In this document: one piece after another, positions 25,716 to 35,693 of the stretch
Numbering within the stretch: the first letter of the stretch is position 1
Layout of the letters: every line of letters begins with the position of its first letter
Assembly: GCF_033366695.1 (NCBI RefSeq)
Contig: NZ_JAOBTQ010000001.1
Location: 310,001 to 374,000, forward strand
Source of the DNA: Streptomyces sp. SCL15-4
GTDB lineage: Bacteria > Actinomycetota > Actinomycetes > Streptomycetales > Streptomycetaceae
Reading direction: 5' to 3'
DNA: 64,000 bases
Program-made: the position numbers and the translations under genes
Notes under the pieces: model-generated
The model's input: only the letters and a program-made list of their open reading frames with translations
What the model was told of the DNA's origin: nothing
Database searches by the model: none

Positions 25716-26221
25716 TCAATCGAGCGGGCGCCGGGAACGCGCCCTGATCCACGACGTGAAGGACGCGTCGAGAACTTCGGTGGCGAAGCGGGATTCGAGC
25801 CGTGCGCGCCTGTCCCGGTAGGGCACTGGCATGAGGTCGGTGCCGGCTGATTCAGGACGTCGAAGGTGATCAGGTAGGCGGGGTGCTCCACGGCGGCCTG
25901 CTCGGCGCTGCGGCCTCGGCGGCGGGCGCGGTGCTGGAGTGCGCCGAAGTCCAGCCACCCCGCACGGGGGACGACCAGCTCGCCGTCCAGGGCGAGGCTG
26001 TCGCCGAGGGCCCTGGCCGCCGCGGGAATAACAGGGAAGGACCCGGTCAGGTCCGTGCCCTGGCGGGACCGCACCATCACCAGGTCACTCCGGGCGAAGA
26101 CGATGGCACGGAGCCCGTCGGGCTTCTGCTCTGCGAAGCTGCCTCCGGGCAGGTCATCGACCGGCGGCAGCTGGTGTCGGGCCTCAGCGAGCATCGGCTC
26201 GATGGGAGGAGTCAGGGGCAC
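25716..26221 (-). pseudogene. Frameshifted remnant of an ATP-dependent DNA ligase
   Basis: The minus strand encodes the adenylation-domain start of a LigC/LigD-type ligase: PPIEPMLAEA, motif I with the nucleophile lysine in EQKPDGLRAIVF, SRQGTDLTGSFP, LDGELVV (motif III region) and ITFDVL. The frame then shifts near 25850, and the adjacent frame carries on with the family sequence MPVPYRDRRARLESRFA before ending. The OB-fold part is absent. It is a decayed gene, not an active ligase. Confidence 0.7.
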
Positions 26222-26547
26222 ACCGACCGGCCACGGCCGCGGTCGCCGCCGTTTCCTGGCGCTTCCTACCGAAGGTGCCTGGCGCTTCCCGGCCGAGGCC
26301 GCGAGCACACCGCGGCACAAGAACCACCGCTCCGGCCACTGCCTGGGTATGCTCCAGCCGCAGCACCGTCAGCCTCATGAGCTGCCGGACATCCCGACGT
26401 GGCTCTGGTCCCGGCCCGTAACCGGTCGGCCGAATGTCGACGCTCGCCGCTCCGCCCTCATTGCTGCCCCGGCTCATCCTCGCTTCGATGACCTACTGCC
26501 GGGGCGCTGCGCCGCCGGCGCCACCGACAAGTGGGGGGTTGGAAACG
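26222..26547. other. Spacer upstream of M4 protease
   Basis: A 326-bp stretch with no supportable gene. The protease frame is open through part of it, but no ribosome site supports the earlier starts. Confidence 0.45.
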
Positions 26548-29445
26548 GTGCGTCACGATGCGAGAGCGGGGAGCAGACCAGGAGGCAGAGGCCGCGAGGG
26601 TGGCCGCGGAGCGCGGCTGGGCGGCTTAGCGGGTGCGGCGGCGCTGACGGGCGTCGCCGCACTCGTCGTCGGGACGTTGCCCGCCGTCGCCGTGACCGGG
26701 ACGGTGCCCCCGCGGGCGCCGGGCCAGGTGGTTCCCGCACCGGACACGGACACTCCGGCCCTGGTCCAGGGCATCCGGGAGCCGGCACCGGCCAAGGTCG
26801 GCGCCGCGGACGCCGCCCGCGCCTACCTGGACGGCAAGCGCGAGCGGTACCGGATATCCCACGCGGAGCGCGACCTGGTGCCCGGGGCGGTCACCGCGTC
26901 GCAGGGGCGGGAGACCGTCCGGCTCCAGCAGCGTCACCGCGGCGTGCCGGTGCTGGGCGGCCAGTACGTCGTCCGGATGGAGAAGCAGGACGGCCGACGG
27001 GTCGTCACCGGCACCTCGGGCAAGTACTTCACCGGTCTGACCACCGGCACGACGGCCGAGGTGGACGGGGAACTCGCCGTCGAACGGGCCGTCTCCCGGG
27101 TCCTCGACGACCTCGACGGCCGGCGTCTCGCCAAGGCACCGCGCGAGGGCGAGGAGGAGGAGTCGCCGCTGCGCGGCACCGACCGCGGCCTGGTCGTCGT
27201 ACCCAAGGGCAGCGGCGTGCTCACCCGGCACGTCACCGTCCACGGCACCGACCCCGCGAACGGAACCCCCGTGCTGCAGGAGGTGTACGTAGACGCCCAC
27301 GCCGGTTATCCGGTCCTGCAGTACAGCGGTATCAAGACGTTCGGTGCCCCGGACCAGAGCGCCGCAGGGCCTTCGGCCCGGGACGCCGTACCGGCGGAGC
27401 CGGCCGGACCGCCGGCCTCGGCCGGTGAGGAGCAGGGCAGCGGAGTGAGACTGGACGGCACGACGGTCGGCCTGGGAGTCGTCCACGACGACGAACGCGG
27501 CCTCTACCTGCTGCGCGACGACGACCGCATTCCCGACGACGAGTACACCGACCGCTTCCTGGCGACCTATGACGCGCGGGACCTGATGGTGGGTGACGTG
27601 AGCGGCCAGTGGCCGCCGGGCCTGGCGGAATTCACCTCCTCCTCGAAGGAGTTCAGCGCCGAGGTCACCGGGAGCGGTGGCGTCGACGCGCACTGGGCCG
27701 CCGCCCGGGTCTACGACTACTACCGGGACCGGCACGGCAGGAACAGCCTCGACGGCCACGGCATGAGCATCGACTCGCTGGTGGGCGTGACCCAGTACGG
27801 GCAGCCGTACGTCAACGCCTTCTGGGACGGCCAGAAGATGGTCTACGGCGGCGGCGACGAGGAGTACCTGCCGCTGTCCGCCGCCCTGGACGTCGTCGGG
27901 CACGAGATGACGCACGGCGTCATCGAGCACTCGGCGAACCTCGTCTACGCCGGTCAGTCCGGAGCGATGAACGAGGCGATCGCCGACTACTTCGGCAACG
28001 CCATCGAGGCGGACGTGTACGGCCTGCCCGCGGACGACCCGGATTCCGGCCTGCTCGGCGAACGCCTGTGCCGGACCAAGAGCCCTCGCGACTGTGCCGT
28101 GCGCGACCTCGGGGACGGGCGGACCACCACCGGCTCGTTCCTCGGTCTGGACTTCCTCAACGACAACGGCGGCGTCCACCACAACGCGACCATCTTCGGT
28201 GGCGCGCTCTGGGACGCGCGGGAAGGACTGGGCGCGGGGCTCGCCGACCGGATCGTCTACCGGGCACTGACCGAGTACCTCACCCCGCTCGACGGCTTCA
28301 CCGAGGGCCGGGCCGCGGTGCTCGCCGCCGCCAAGGACCTGGGCGCCTCGGCGCACGATCTGAAAACACTGCGCCGCGCCTTCACGGCCCACGGCATCGT
28401 GCCCGGCTGGGAACTGGCCCTCGGTGCGGACTCCGAGCCGCTCCTGGACCGGATCAACACCACCGGAACCGGCCTGGGCGCCGGCGGCGGCTGGTGGACG
28501 GCCGCCAAGTCCGACGAGGACGGCTCCGAACCGTACTCCGTGTGGGCCGGACGCGCCGACGGCAAGTCCCCGCCCAGGCTCATGAGTCCCAACGACGGCC
28601 GGTACCACGTCAATCCGGCGACCGACGGCAAGACGGTGGTCTGGCAGGCGTACGGGCCCGGCGGCGTGGAGGTCCTCGCCAGGCCGCTCGCGGGCGGACC
28701 GGTGAAGAAGCTGTGGTCCGGCCGCAGCGGAGGAAGCGTCACGGACGTCGACGGGGACGTGGTCGCCTTCAGTTTCGCGAACGTGGGCGGACGGTCGGCG
28801 GTGGCCTACCTGAGCCTGAAGGACCCGGCGAACGTCGTCACGTTCGGCGGAGGCACCTACCGGCGGGCGTACGCGCCCTCGGTCAGCGGCGGCAAGGTCT
28901 TCTTCCGCGTGTGGCAGCGCGTGGCGCTCACGCGCGCCGTGTACGAATGGCGGATGACCGTCGTCGACGTGGCGACGGGCGAGTCCACGGTGGTCCAGCA
29001 ATACCCGAACACGGTGAGCCTCGGCCCGACGGCCGTCAACGGCACGCACCTGTTCTGGCTCCTCTCCGGCACGGCCGAGGAGACGGACGCGAAGACGGCC
29101 GTGCGGCGCGCCGCCCTCGACGGCTCCGACGCGGTCGACCTCAGCCCGGAGACCGGGCCGGACGCCTTGTACGCCTACGACATGACCGTCTCCGAGGACA
29201 GCGCCACGGTCCTCGCCTACGACCCGGACGGCGGTCTCACCAACGAGGCGACTCCCAAGCTGCACCAGTTCGCGAGCGCCGGTGTTCCGGGCGCGCCGGG
29301 AACCTACAAGGGCCGTGTCTCCTGCAACCGCGGCGCGCAGACGCACCCCGCGGCGGTCGCCGGCAGCCAGGCGGTGTGGCTGGACTCGACGACGGGCACC
29401 ACCGACGTGGTCACGCGTAAACGGCCGGCCGGCCGCTGCGGCTGA
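26548..29445 (+). CDS. Secreted M4-family (thermolysin-like) metalloprotease
   Basis: A preproprotease of about 965 residues. A signal region (hydrophobic stretch after the basic N-terminus) is followed by FTP/PepSY propeptide segments (GVPVLGGQYVVRM). The M4 catalytic domain has zinc motif HEMTH (His452, His456) with Glu476 in NEAIADYFG, and NGGVHHNATIFGGALW with the transition-state histidine. The C-terminal third (about 640-965) is a beta-propeller-like repeat domain. The GTG at 26548 is chosen as the first start close to the signal sequence. A TTA codon at 26626-26628 (codon 27) makes it bldA-dependent, fitting extracellular protease production during differentiation. Confidence 0.93.
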   Translation: MRHDARAGSRPGGRGREGGRGARLGGLAGAAALTGVAALVVGTLPAVAVTGTVPPRAPGQVVPAPDTDTPALVQGIREPAPAKVGAADAARAYLDGKRERYRISHAERDLVPGAVTASQGRETVRLQQRHRGVPVLGGQYVVRMEKQDGRRVVTGTSGKYFTGLTTGTTAEVDGELAVERAVSRVLDDLDGRRLAKAPREGEEEESPLRGTDRGLVVVPKGSGVLTRHVTVHGTDPANGTPVLQEVYVDAHAGYPVLQYSGIKTFGAPDQSAAGPSARDAVPAEPAGPPASAGEEQGSGVRLDGTTVGLGVVHDDERGLYLLRDDDRIPDDEYTDRFLATYDARDLMVGDVSGQWPPGLAEFTSSSKEFSAEVTGSGGVDAHWAAARVYDYYRDRHGRNSLDGHGMSIDSLVGVTQYGQPYVNAFWDGQKMVYGGGDEEYLPLSAALDVVGHEMTHGVIEHSANLVYAGQSGAMNEAIADYFGNAIEADVYGLPADDPDSGLLGERLCRTKSPRDCAVRDLGDGRTTTGSFLGLDFLNDNGGVHHNATIFGGALWDAREGLGAGLADRIVYRALTEYLTPLDGFTEGRAAVLAAAKDLGASAHDLKTLRRAFTAHGIVPGWELALGADSEPLLDRINTTGTGLGAGGGWWTAAKSDEDGSEPYSVWAGRADGKSPPRLMSPNDGRYHVNPATDGKTVVWQAYGPGGVEVLARPLAGGPVKKLWSGRSGGSVTDVDGDVVAFSFANVGGRSAVAYLSLKDPANVVTFGGGTYRRAYAPSVSGGKVFFRVWQRVALTRAVYEWRMTVVDVATGESTVVQQYPNTVSLGPTAVNGTHLFWLLSGTAEETDAKTAVRRAALDGSDAVDLSPETGPDALYAYDMTVSEDSATVLAYDPDGGLTNEATPKLHQFASAGVPGAPGTYKGRVSCNRGAQTHPAAVAGSQAVWLDSTTGTTDVVTRKRPAGRCG

Positions 29446-29641
29446 CCGCCGGGACGGGTCACAGCCGGGGACCGGCGCGAGACCGGGACGATCCAGGGCA
29501 TCGCCGGCACGTGCCGGCGATGCCCGCCGTCCGCGTCACGAGGCGCCGGAACCGCATCGTGGCCGTACGCCCCTCGCCCGGAACCGGCTGCACAGGGTAT
29601 GCAGGAGCACAGCGAACTGCCGGCCCTACGAACGGAACCCC

Positions 29642-31084
29642 ATGCGCGCGCAAGACCCGATGAAGAGCGAGAAGCAGCCGCAGCGTTCCGCCACAAACGT
29701 GGCCGCGCGGCCGGAAGGCCCGGTGCCCGGTGCGCTGCTCAGGCTGCAGCGCACCGTCGGCAACACCGCCGTCGTCCGTATGCTCCAGCGGGACGGGCAC
29801 CGGCACGGCGCGGGCTGCGGCCACCAACGGCCCACGGCGGAGCCTGTGCAGCGCTCCGCCGTGCACGCCGTGTTGCGCACGCCGGGCAATCCGCTGGACG
29901 AACCGCTGCGCCAGGAAATGGAGTCCCGCCTCGGCGCCGACTTCTCCGACGTCCGCCTGCACACCGGCTCCGCGGCCCGCGCCTCCGCCGCCGAGGTGGG
30001 CGCGCGTGCCTACACCTCCGGCAGCCATGTCGTCCTCGGCGACGGCGGCGGCGACAAGCACACCCTCGCCCATGAGCTGACGCACGTCATCCAGCAGCGC
30101 CAGGGACCGGTGGCCGGTACGGACAACGGGTCGGGACTGAGCGTCTCCGACCCCGGCGACCGCTTCGAGCGCGAGGCCGAGGCCAACGCCGTCCGGGTGA
30201 TGCGGCGGACCCCCGAGCAGAGCGCCCGGCACACCCCGGACCCTCGAAGTGGTCCCGTGCAGCGCGAAACCGACGCCGTGGCCCGGCGCTCGGCGCGCGG
30301 TTCCGACGCGACGACCCTCCAGCGCTTCTCCGAGGTCACCACCGCGGAGTTGGGGCGCGCACGGATCTCGGAGAACGGCCTCTATCTCATGACCGTCGAT
30401 CCCGGGGCGGACACCACCGTCATCTGGGTCGCGGAGGGCGCCCCGGCGCCCCGGTACTGCTCGCCGACCGGGGAGAGCGGGGAGATCGCGGGGCGCACGT
30501 ACGCGGAGTACGAGCCGCAGACGTCCTTCCTCGCGGACTGTGCCCACACCGCCGAGGAGATCATGCACCAGCAGCGGCTGGCCCTGGGGCAGGACGCCAG
30601 TGAATTCGCCCTGGGCGGCCACCAGTTCGGCCTGGGTGACGAGGAGAACGCGCAGGGCGCCACAGCGTACGCGAACGCCAGGCCCGGCGGCCCGCACGCG
30701 AACGGCGAGGAGCGGCCGGCCCCCGGCCAGGCGTTCGCCATCGTGGAGACCGCGTGGCACGGGAATTACGAGCGGCCCGACAACGCCAGCGGGTGGCCGT
30801 ACCACGTGGCGGCGGTGGTCGCCGAGGACGGTGACGACCGCATCACCGTGGAGCAGGCCGCGGACGGCAACGACGCTCGGGCCCGGCAGGGGCACGAGGG
30901 CATCGTCGACATGTATACGTCGGGCACGGACCCGACCAACGGACAGGCGCTGCCGCGCAGCTTCCACGGGCGCAACACCGGCGGTCCGGTGCAGCACTTC
31001 TCGGTCGGCGCGATCACCGTCATCCTCCAGCCGATCAACGTGGGTGCGCTCAGAAGGGAGACCGGCCGCCGCAAGCTCATGTGA
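29642..31084 (+). CDS. DUF4157-domain protein (HELTH motif), possible contractile-injection-system effector
   Basis: A 480-residue protein. The DUF4157 domain (about residues 85-155) contains LGADFSDVRLHTGSAA, ARAYTSGSHVVLG and the zinc-protease-like HELTHVIQQRQG (His144, His148). DUF4157 proteins are enriched among cargo of extracellular contractile injection systems. The region from about 235 to 470 is an unrecognised domain with HGNYERPDNASGWPYHVAAV and a Cys pair (ADCAHTAEE). The N-terminus lacks a signal peptide. The ATG at 29642 follows ACGGAACCCC (weak). No sheath, tube or baseplate gene is in the window, so the cargo role is inferred from the domain only. Confidence 0.8.
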   Translation: MRAQDPMKSEKQPQRSATNVAARPEGPVPGALLRLQRTVGNTAVVRMLQRDGHRHGAGCGHQRPTAEPVQRSAVHAVLRTPGNPLDEPLRQEMESRLGADFSDVRLHTGSAARASAAEVGARAYTSGSHVVLGDGGGDKHTLAHELTHVIQQRQGPVAGTDNGSGLSVSDPGDRFEREAEANAVRVMRRTPEQSARHTPDPRSGPVQRETDAVARRSARGSDATTLQRFSEVTTAELGRARISENGLYLMTVDPGADTTVIWVAEGAPAPRYCSPTGESGEIAGRTYAEYEPQTSFLADCAHTAEEIMHQQRLALGQDASEFALGGHQFGLGDEENAQGATAYANARPGGPHANGEERPAPGQAFAIVETAWHGNYERPDNASGWPYHVAAVVAEDGDDRITVEQAADGNDARARQGHEGIVDMYTSGTDPTNGQALPRSFHGRNTGGPVQHFSVGAITVILQPINVGALRRETGRRKLM

Positions 31085-31195
31085 CCCGCCCCCCATGCGA
31101 CCTGAACGCCATGACGCAGTGGACCGCGACGTGCTCCGCCGATGCGGCTTCACCGCCTCCGCTCCCGCCGGCGGTTCCGCGTCACCGCTCCTGCC

Positions 31196-32557
31196 TCAGC
31201 CGATGGTGACGACCCGGGCCCAGGGCGGCGGGGTGTCCGGGGCGTAGTCCGGGTCCTCCTCGTGCACGTCGCGGGCGGGACGGGGGAAGAGACCGACGAC
31301 GGTACGGCAGGGCGGCTGTGCGGAGGGCCACGGTGTCTGGCCGTCCGTCAGGGCGACGATCACGTCCGGGCGCGGCCGGGAGCGGAGCGCCCGGGCGAAG
31401 CCGGAGCGCAGGTCGGTGCCTCCGCCGCCGACCAGTTCGATGTTCTCGGCACGGCAGAGCGGTACGGCGATCCCGGCCGCCGCGTCGCAGGAGATCACCG
31501 ACACCAGGTCGCGCCGACCGCCCACCGCCCGCGAGATCGCCGCCACCTCCAGCAGCGCGCTGCCCAGCTCGGTGTCGCTCACCGACCCGGAGGTGTCGAT
31601 CACGACGCAGACCCGGGGCGGCGTACGGCGCAGGCTCGGCAGCACCACTTTGGGGACGGACGCCGAGCGCCGGGACGGACGCCGGTAGCTGTGGTCCTCA
31701 CCCGCTCCCGGCGCACCCGCTGCCGAGCGGACCGCCGCCCCGAGCAACTGCCGCCACGGCTGCGGCGGATGGAACGCCTCGTCCGCCCACCGGCGCCAGC
31801 CCTCGGGCGCGTCGCCCGGCTTGCCCTTGATCCCTTCCGCCACCCGGAAGCGGACCGCGTCGCGCTGCTGCCTGGTCAGCCCGTGGGCCCCGTCGGGCCC
31901 CGGCTCCCACGGCCGCTCCTGGCCGTCGGCACCGCTGCCGCAGTCCAGCCAGGCCAGGTCCGCGGCGAGAGAGGACGTCGACGCCGAACGCAGGTACTCC
32001 TCCATCAGCAGCCCGTCGGGCAGCCGCAGCAGCGACGGCAGCGCCGCTCCGGCGGGCAGGGGCAGGCCGTCGCCGTAGATGTCGTCGTTGATCTCGAAGT
32101 CGGCGGCGATGTTCCGCCGCAGCCGCTCGCCCGGCCCGTACTCCTCGTGCTCCCGCGCATACCGCTCGCCCCGCCCGTGGTGGTCGCGGAGCAGATGGGA
32201 GACCTCGTGCACCCAGACGCCCGCCAGCTCCTCCACCGGGGTGCGCGCCACGAAGCCGGGCGAGACGTAGCAGCGCCAGTGCGCGTCCACCGCCATCGTC
32301 GGAACCGACCGGTCCGCCACGATGCGCAGCGCGAAGAGCGCGTCGGCCAGATAGGGACGGACCCTCACCGCGTGCAGCCTCGCGGCCAGCAATTTCTCCA
32401 TGTCCAGCGGAAGACCGGGCCGGCCGCCCGGTCCGCCGGATCCGGCCGGCGGCTGCGGCGGGGCGGCCCGCACCGGGCGCGGCGCCGGGGGCGGGGACAG
32501 GGGGCGCGGCAGCGGGCGCGGGGACGCGGACACGGAGTCCCGCATGGGCCCCGTCAT
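31196..32557 (-). CDS. vWA/DUF2201-type putative metallopeptidase
   Basis: A 453-residue cytosolic protein. An N-terminal Pro-rich tail is followed by a zincin-like region with HEVSHLLRDHH (about residues 119-129). The C-terminal von Willebrand A-like domain has the MIDAS start VIDTSGSVSD (about 317-326) and GGGTDLRSGF. Proteins of this pair-type work with MoxR ATPases, which act as chaperones loading metal or remodelling partners. Its start overlaps the stop of the MoxR gene by 4 nt. The substrate complex is unknown. Confidence 0.85.
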   Translation of the reverse strand: MTGPMRDSVSASPRPLPRPLSPPPAPRPVRAAPPQPPAGSGGPGGRPGLPLDMEKLLAARLHAVRVRPYLADALFALRIVADRSVPTMAVDAHWRCYVSPGFVARTPVEELAGVWVHEVSHLLRDHHGRGERYAREHEEYGPGERLRRNIAADFEINDDIYGDGLPLPAGAALPSLLRLPDGLLMEEYLRSASTSSLAADLAWLDCGSGADGQERPWEPGPDGAHGLTRQQRDAVRFRVAEGIKGKPGDAPEGWRRWADEAFHPPQPWRQLLGAAVRSAAGAPGAGEDHSYRRPSRRSASVPKVVLPSLRRTPPRVCVVIDTSGSVSDTELGSALLEVAAISRAVGGRRDLVSVISCDAAAGIAVPLCRAENIELVGGGGTDLRSGFARALRSRPRPDVIVALTDGQTPWPSAQPPCRTVVGLFPRPARDVHEEDPDYAPDTPPPWARVVTIG

Positions 32558-33837
32558 CGGCGTACACCCGTCGCACGCCCGGTCTCGGCCGCCGTGGCCC
32601 TGCCCACCGACCGGTCCGCGCGCCGGACGAGACCGACCACTCCGGCCAGCCGCTCCACCGCCTCCGGCACCTGCCAGTCGTCACGCCGCAGCGCGGCCAG
32701 CGTCCTGGCCGGGGCGACCAGCAGGTCCGGAGTGCCGGTCTCCATGGCCCGGACGAGCACCGACCAGGCCGCCTCCCACCGCTGCCGCTCCGGGCGTGCC
32801 CCGACGGCGGCGACCACCGCCTCCAGCGCCGCCTGGCGCAGATCGCCCCGCTCGGGGAGTTCGGCGGAGGCCGGTTCGGCGAGCAGCGTCTCCGGGTCCG
32901 GCAGGTCCATACGGTCCAGGTGGGCGAGGAGTTCCAGCCCGGGGCCGTCTCCCACCGCGCCCCGCACCAGCAGCGCCAGCACCTCGCGGGAGGCGGAGGC
33001 CGCCGTCCCGAAGGCCAGCAGGGTCAGCGCGGCCTGCCAGCTGCGGGGCGAGGGCCAGGCACCGCCGCGCCGCGTCTCGGTGCTCGGCAGCCGGTGGATC
33101 AGCGTCGGCCGGACCCGCAGGAAGCCGCAGACCGCGCGCCGGGCGAAGGCCACCGCCTCCGGCAGCCGCTCGGGCGCCAGCCGGGGCAGCTGCGCACGAG
33201 GCCAGACCCCGCCCAGCCCGCGCACCACCACGTCCCGGTCGTGCACCCAGTGCAGGTGGACGAACCGGTTGGCCAGCGGCGGGCTCAGTTCCCATCCGTC
33301 CGCCGCCGACGCCCGTGGGTTGGCGGCAGCCACGATCCGCACGCCGGGCGGCAGTTGCAGCGCTCCGACCCTCCGTTCCAGGACCACCCGGAGCAGGGCG
33401 GCCTGGACGGCCGGAGTGGCGGTGGACAACTCGTCCAGGAAGAGCAACCCCCGCCCGGCCCGCACCAGTTCCACGGCCCACTGCGGCGGTGCCATCGGCA
33501 CCCCTTGCACCGCCGGGTCGTCGCCCACGACGGGCAGCCCGGAGAAGTCGGACGGCTCGTGGACGCTGGCGATCACGGTCGTCAGCGGCAGGTCGAGGGA
33601 GGCGGCGAGCTGGGTCAGGGCAGCGGTCTTGCCGATGCCCGGCTCGCCCCAGAGCAGCACGGGCAGGTCGGCCGCGACGGCCAGGGTGAGCGCGTCGAGC
33701 TGTTCGTCGGGGCGCGGCTCGGTGGTGGTGGTCCGCAGGAGGGTGAGGAGGTTGTCGGCGAGGGCCAGCTGGGCGCCGGTTTCCGAGGCGTCGGCGGCAG
33801 CGGGGGCGGGCTCGGACAGAAGGGTGCTGAGGGACAT
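32554..33837 (-). CDS. MoxR-type AAA+ ATPase
   Basis: A 427-residue AAA+ ATPase. Seen: Walker A GEPGIGKTAA (about residues 61-70), Walker B LLFLDELS (about 132-139), sensor 1 IVAAANPRASA and the downstream lid. MoxR ATPases act as chaperones for vWA-domain partners, encoded here immediately downstream with a 4-nt overlap. The ATG at 33837 is preceded by AGGTGATGCCC; alternative starts lie 6 and 9 bp upstream. It is the middle gene of a three-gene minus-strand unit (33947-35431, this gene, 31196-32557). Confidence 0.9.
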   Translation of the reverse strand: MSLSTLLSEPAPAAADASETGAQLALADNLLTLLRTTTTEPRPDEQLDALTLAVAADLPVLLWGEPGIGKTAALTQLAASLDLPLTTVIASVHEPSDFSGLPVVGDDPAVQGVPMAPPQWAVELVRAGRGLLFLDELSTATPAVQAALLRVVLERRVGALQLPPGVRIVAAANPRASAADGWELSPPLANRFVHLHWVHDRDVVVRGLGGVWPRAQLPRLAPERLPEAVAFARRAVCGFLRVRPTLIHRLPSTETRRGGAWPSPRSWQAALTLLAFGTAASASREVLALLVRGAVGDGPGLELLAHLDRMDLPDPETLLAEPASAELPERGDLRQAALEAVVAAVGARPERQRWEAAWSVLVRAMETGTPDLLVAPARTLAALRRDDWQVPEAVERLAGVVGLVRRADRSVGRATAAETGRATGVRR

Positions 33838-33946
33838 GGGCATCACCTGGGTGGGAGAAGGGAACGGCGACGGGACGGCCCGTTCCTGAGGACATGAGGG
33901 CGTACGGCGCCGAACGCGCGGTACCGGTGCGGGACTTACGCGGAGG

Positions 33947-35431
33947 TCAGCAGGTCAGGCCGGTGCGGGGCCGGCCGCGGCCGGCGCGCTTGCGGCGCGT
34001 CTCGGCAGGCGTACGGCGGTCGAGCCGGGGACGGCGGTCCGCCGCCGTGTGCTTTCCGCCCGCGGCGGTCCCGCCGTCCGCCGCGCCGGCCGCGGGGTGC
34101 ACGGCGACCAGCCCCGAGCGGAAGAGCCCGTGGTCGACGCGGCGCTCCGCGGCCGACTCCAGTTCCTTCCGCAGCGGCCCGTCGCGCAGGACCGCGGCGG
34201 GACCGAGCAGACCCTCGACCACGGCCAGGGCCCCGGCGACGTCACCGTGACGGAGCCGCTCGCGGACCGCGGGCAGTGCCTCCGGGGTGCGGTGCACCGC
34301 GTCGATGGCTCGCAGGCAGGGCAGCGCCGGCCCGCCGAGCGCCACCAGCAACTCCTCCCTGCGCAGTTCGGCCGGGTCGTGATCGACCGCCGCCAGCACC
34401 CCGTTCCGCAGCGCGATCCGGTGGACCTCGCCCCGGCATGCCACCCGGTGCGGGTCACCGGGCTCGGCGGCCGGGCCGGACACCGCCGCGGGGCCGGACA
34501 CCGGCAGCGCCGCGGCGACCAGTGGATGCAGCCGCTCGGCCGTGACGAGCCCGGTCCGCAGCAACTCCAGGTCCGGCAGGACCCGGGCCGCCGCCTCCGG
34601 CAGCACCGGAAGCGCCGCGGCCTCCTGCGGTGGCAACGCCTCCCGCAGCGGCCGGAACGACGGGGCGTGGCTGTCGTCCGGGGCGACGAGTTCGAGGACG
34701 GCGCGGCTTCGGGCAGCGAGCCGTACGGTGAACGCCCCGCGCGGGCGCCCCTCGGCCCGCAACAGCAGTTCCGCCTCGGCGGCCCAACGCCCCAGCGCCC
34801 ACGGGGCGTCGGGTCCGGCGGCCGGGTCCGGCGGAGCGGACCGACCGCGCCCGCCGGGCAGGTCGGGCGGTGCCGTGATTGGTGCTCCGTACGCGCCGCA
34901 CCGCGACGCCAGTTCGCCGCTCCGGCCGGCGTCCCAGAGATGCCGGTGCAGGTCGAGCCGGAAACGCCGGTCGGGATGCGGATGCGGGTGGTGCCGAGGT
35001 GCGCCGTTCGCAGACCCCTCCCACAAGGCAAGGGACATCCGCTGTCCGGCGTCCGCCCAGGCCGGTGGTGTCCGCACCACCAGTTCCAGTGGCAGGGCGC
35101 CGGAATTTCGGTAACGGGCCAGCGAGAGGGTGAGGCCGGGCCTGAGTCGCCCGTCGGGAGCGATGCGGGGCATGTGCCAGCGGAGCAGATCCGGCGACAG
35201 CCGCCGTAGATCCGCACGGAGGCGGTGGACGAGGTCGGTGCCGTGGCGGTCGCGCACGGCGCGCAGATCGAGATCGACATCGATCCGGGCGGCGGCGCAG
35301 GCCCCCGCCCAGTCACCGACCGCACGCCGTGCGGTCGCGGTCTCGATCATGGACGGTGGCACGGCGTACTCACGCACGCGCTGCCACATCAACAGGCGGG
35401 ACGGAAACTCGTTCGCGAAGTGATGTGCCAT
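33947..35431 (-). CDS. Unrecognised protein, first gene of MoxR/vWA operon
   Basis: A 494-residue soluble protein, rich in Arg, Ala, Leu and Pro, with no signal peptide or membrane segment. I do not recognise a family. The N-terminus (MAHHFANEFPSRLLMWQRV) and the block LDLDLRAVRDRHGTDLVHRL are the most conserved-looking parts. The last 60 residues are basic and low-complexity. The ATG at 35431 follows AAGGTGATGGCTG. It lies about 110 bp upstream of the MoxR gene on the same strand. The set resembles ternary systems in which a third protein supplies the substrate-recognition part; this is inference from context. Confidence 0.8.
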   Translation of the reverse strand: MAHHFANEFPSRLLMWQRVREYAVPPSMIETATARRAVGDWAGACAAARIDVDLDLRAVRDRHGTDLVHRLRADLRRLSPDLLRWHMPRIAPDGRLRPGLTLSLARYRNSGALPLELVVRTPPAWADAGQRMSLALWEGSANGAPRHHPHPHPDRRFRLDLHRHLWDAGRSGELASRCGAYGAPITAPPDLPGGRGRSAPPDPAAGPDAPWALGRWAAEAELLLRAEGRPRGAFTVRLAARSRAVLELVAPDDSHAPSFRPLREALPPQEAAALPVLPEAAARVLPDLELLRTGLVTAERLHPLVAAALPVSGPAAVSGPAAEPGDPHRVACRGEVHRIALRNGVLAAVDHDPAELRREELLVALGGPALPCLRAIDAVHRTPEALPAVRERLRHGDVAGALAVVEGLLGPAAVLRDGPLRKELESAAERRVDHGLFRSGLVAVHPAAGAADGGTAAGGKHTAADRRPRLDRRTPAETRRKRAGRGRPRTGLTC

Positions 35432-35693
35432 CAGCCATCACCTTGCGCGGACGATTCCCCCAATCCGTACGAGGAGAAGTTCATCATCACAGGCATCGTA
35501 ACCACTCCGACGACGATCTGTCTCTCCTTATCCTCGCCCGCACGCCCGGCCAGCCGCACTCCGGCCCCGGTTCTCCCCCGTACGAAGGAAGGGCTGGCCA
35601 CACCCCCGACCGACCCGTTGCCCGGATGGTGGCGCATGCCTCGGACCACGAGGCTGAACGCATACGGATCCACCAAGCAAAAGGGAATCCTCT

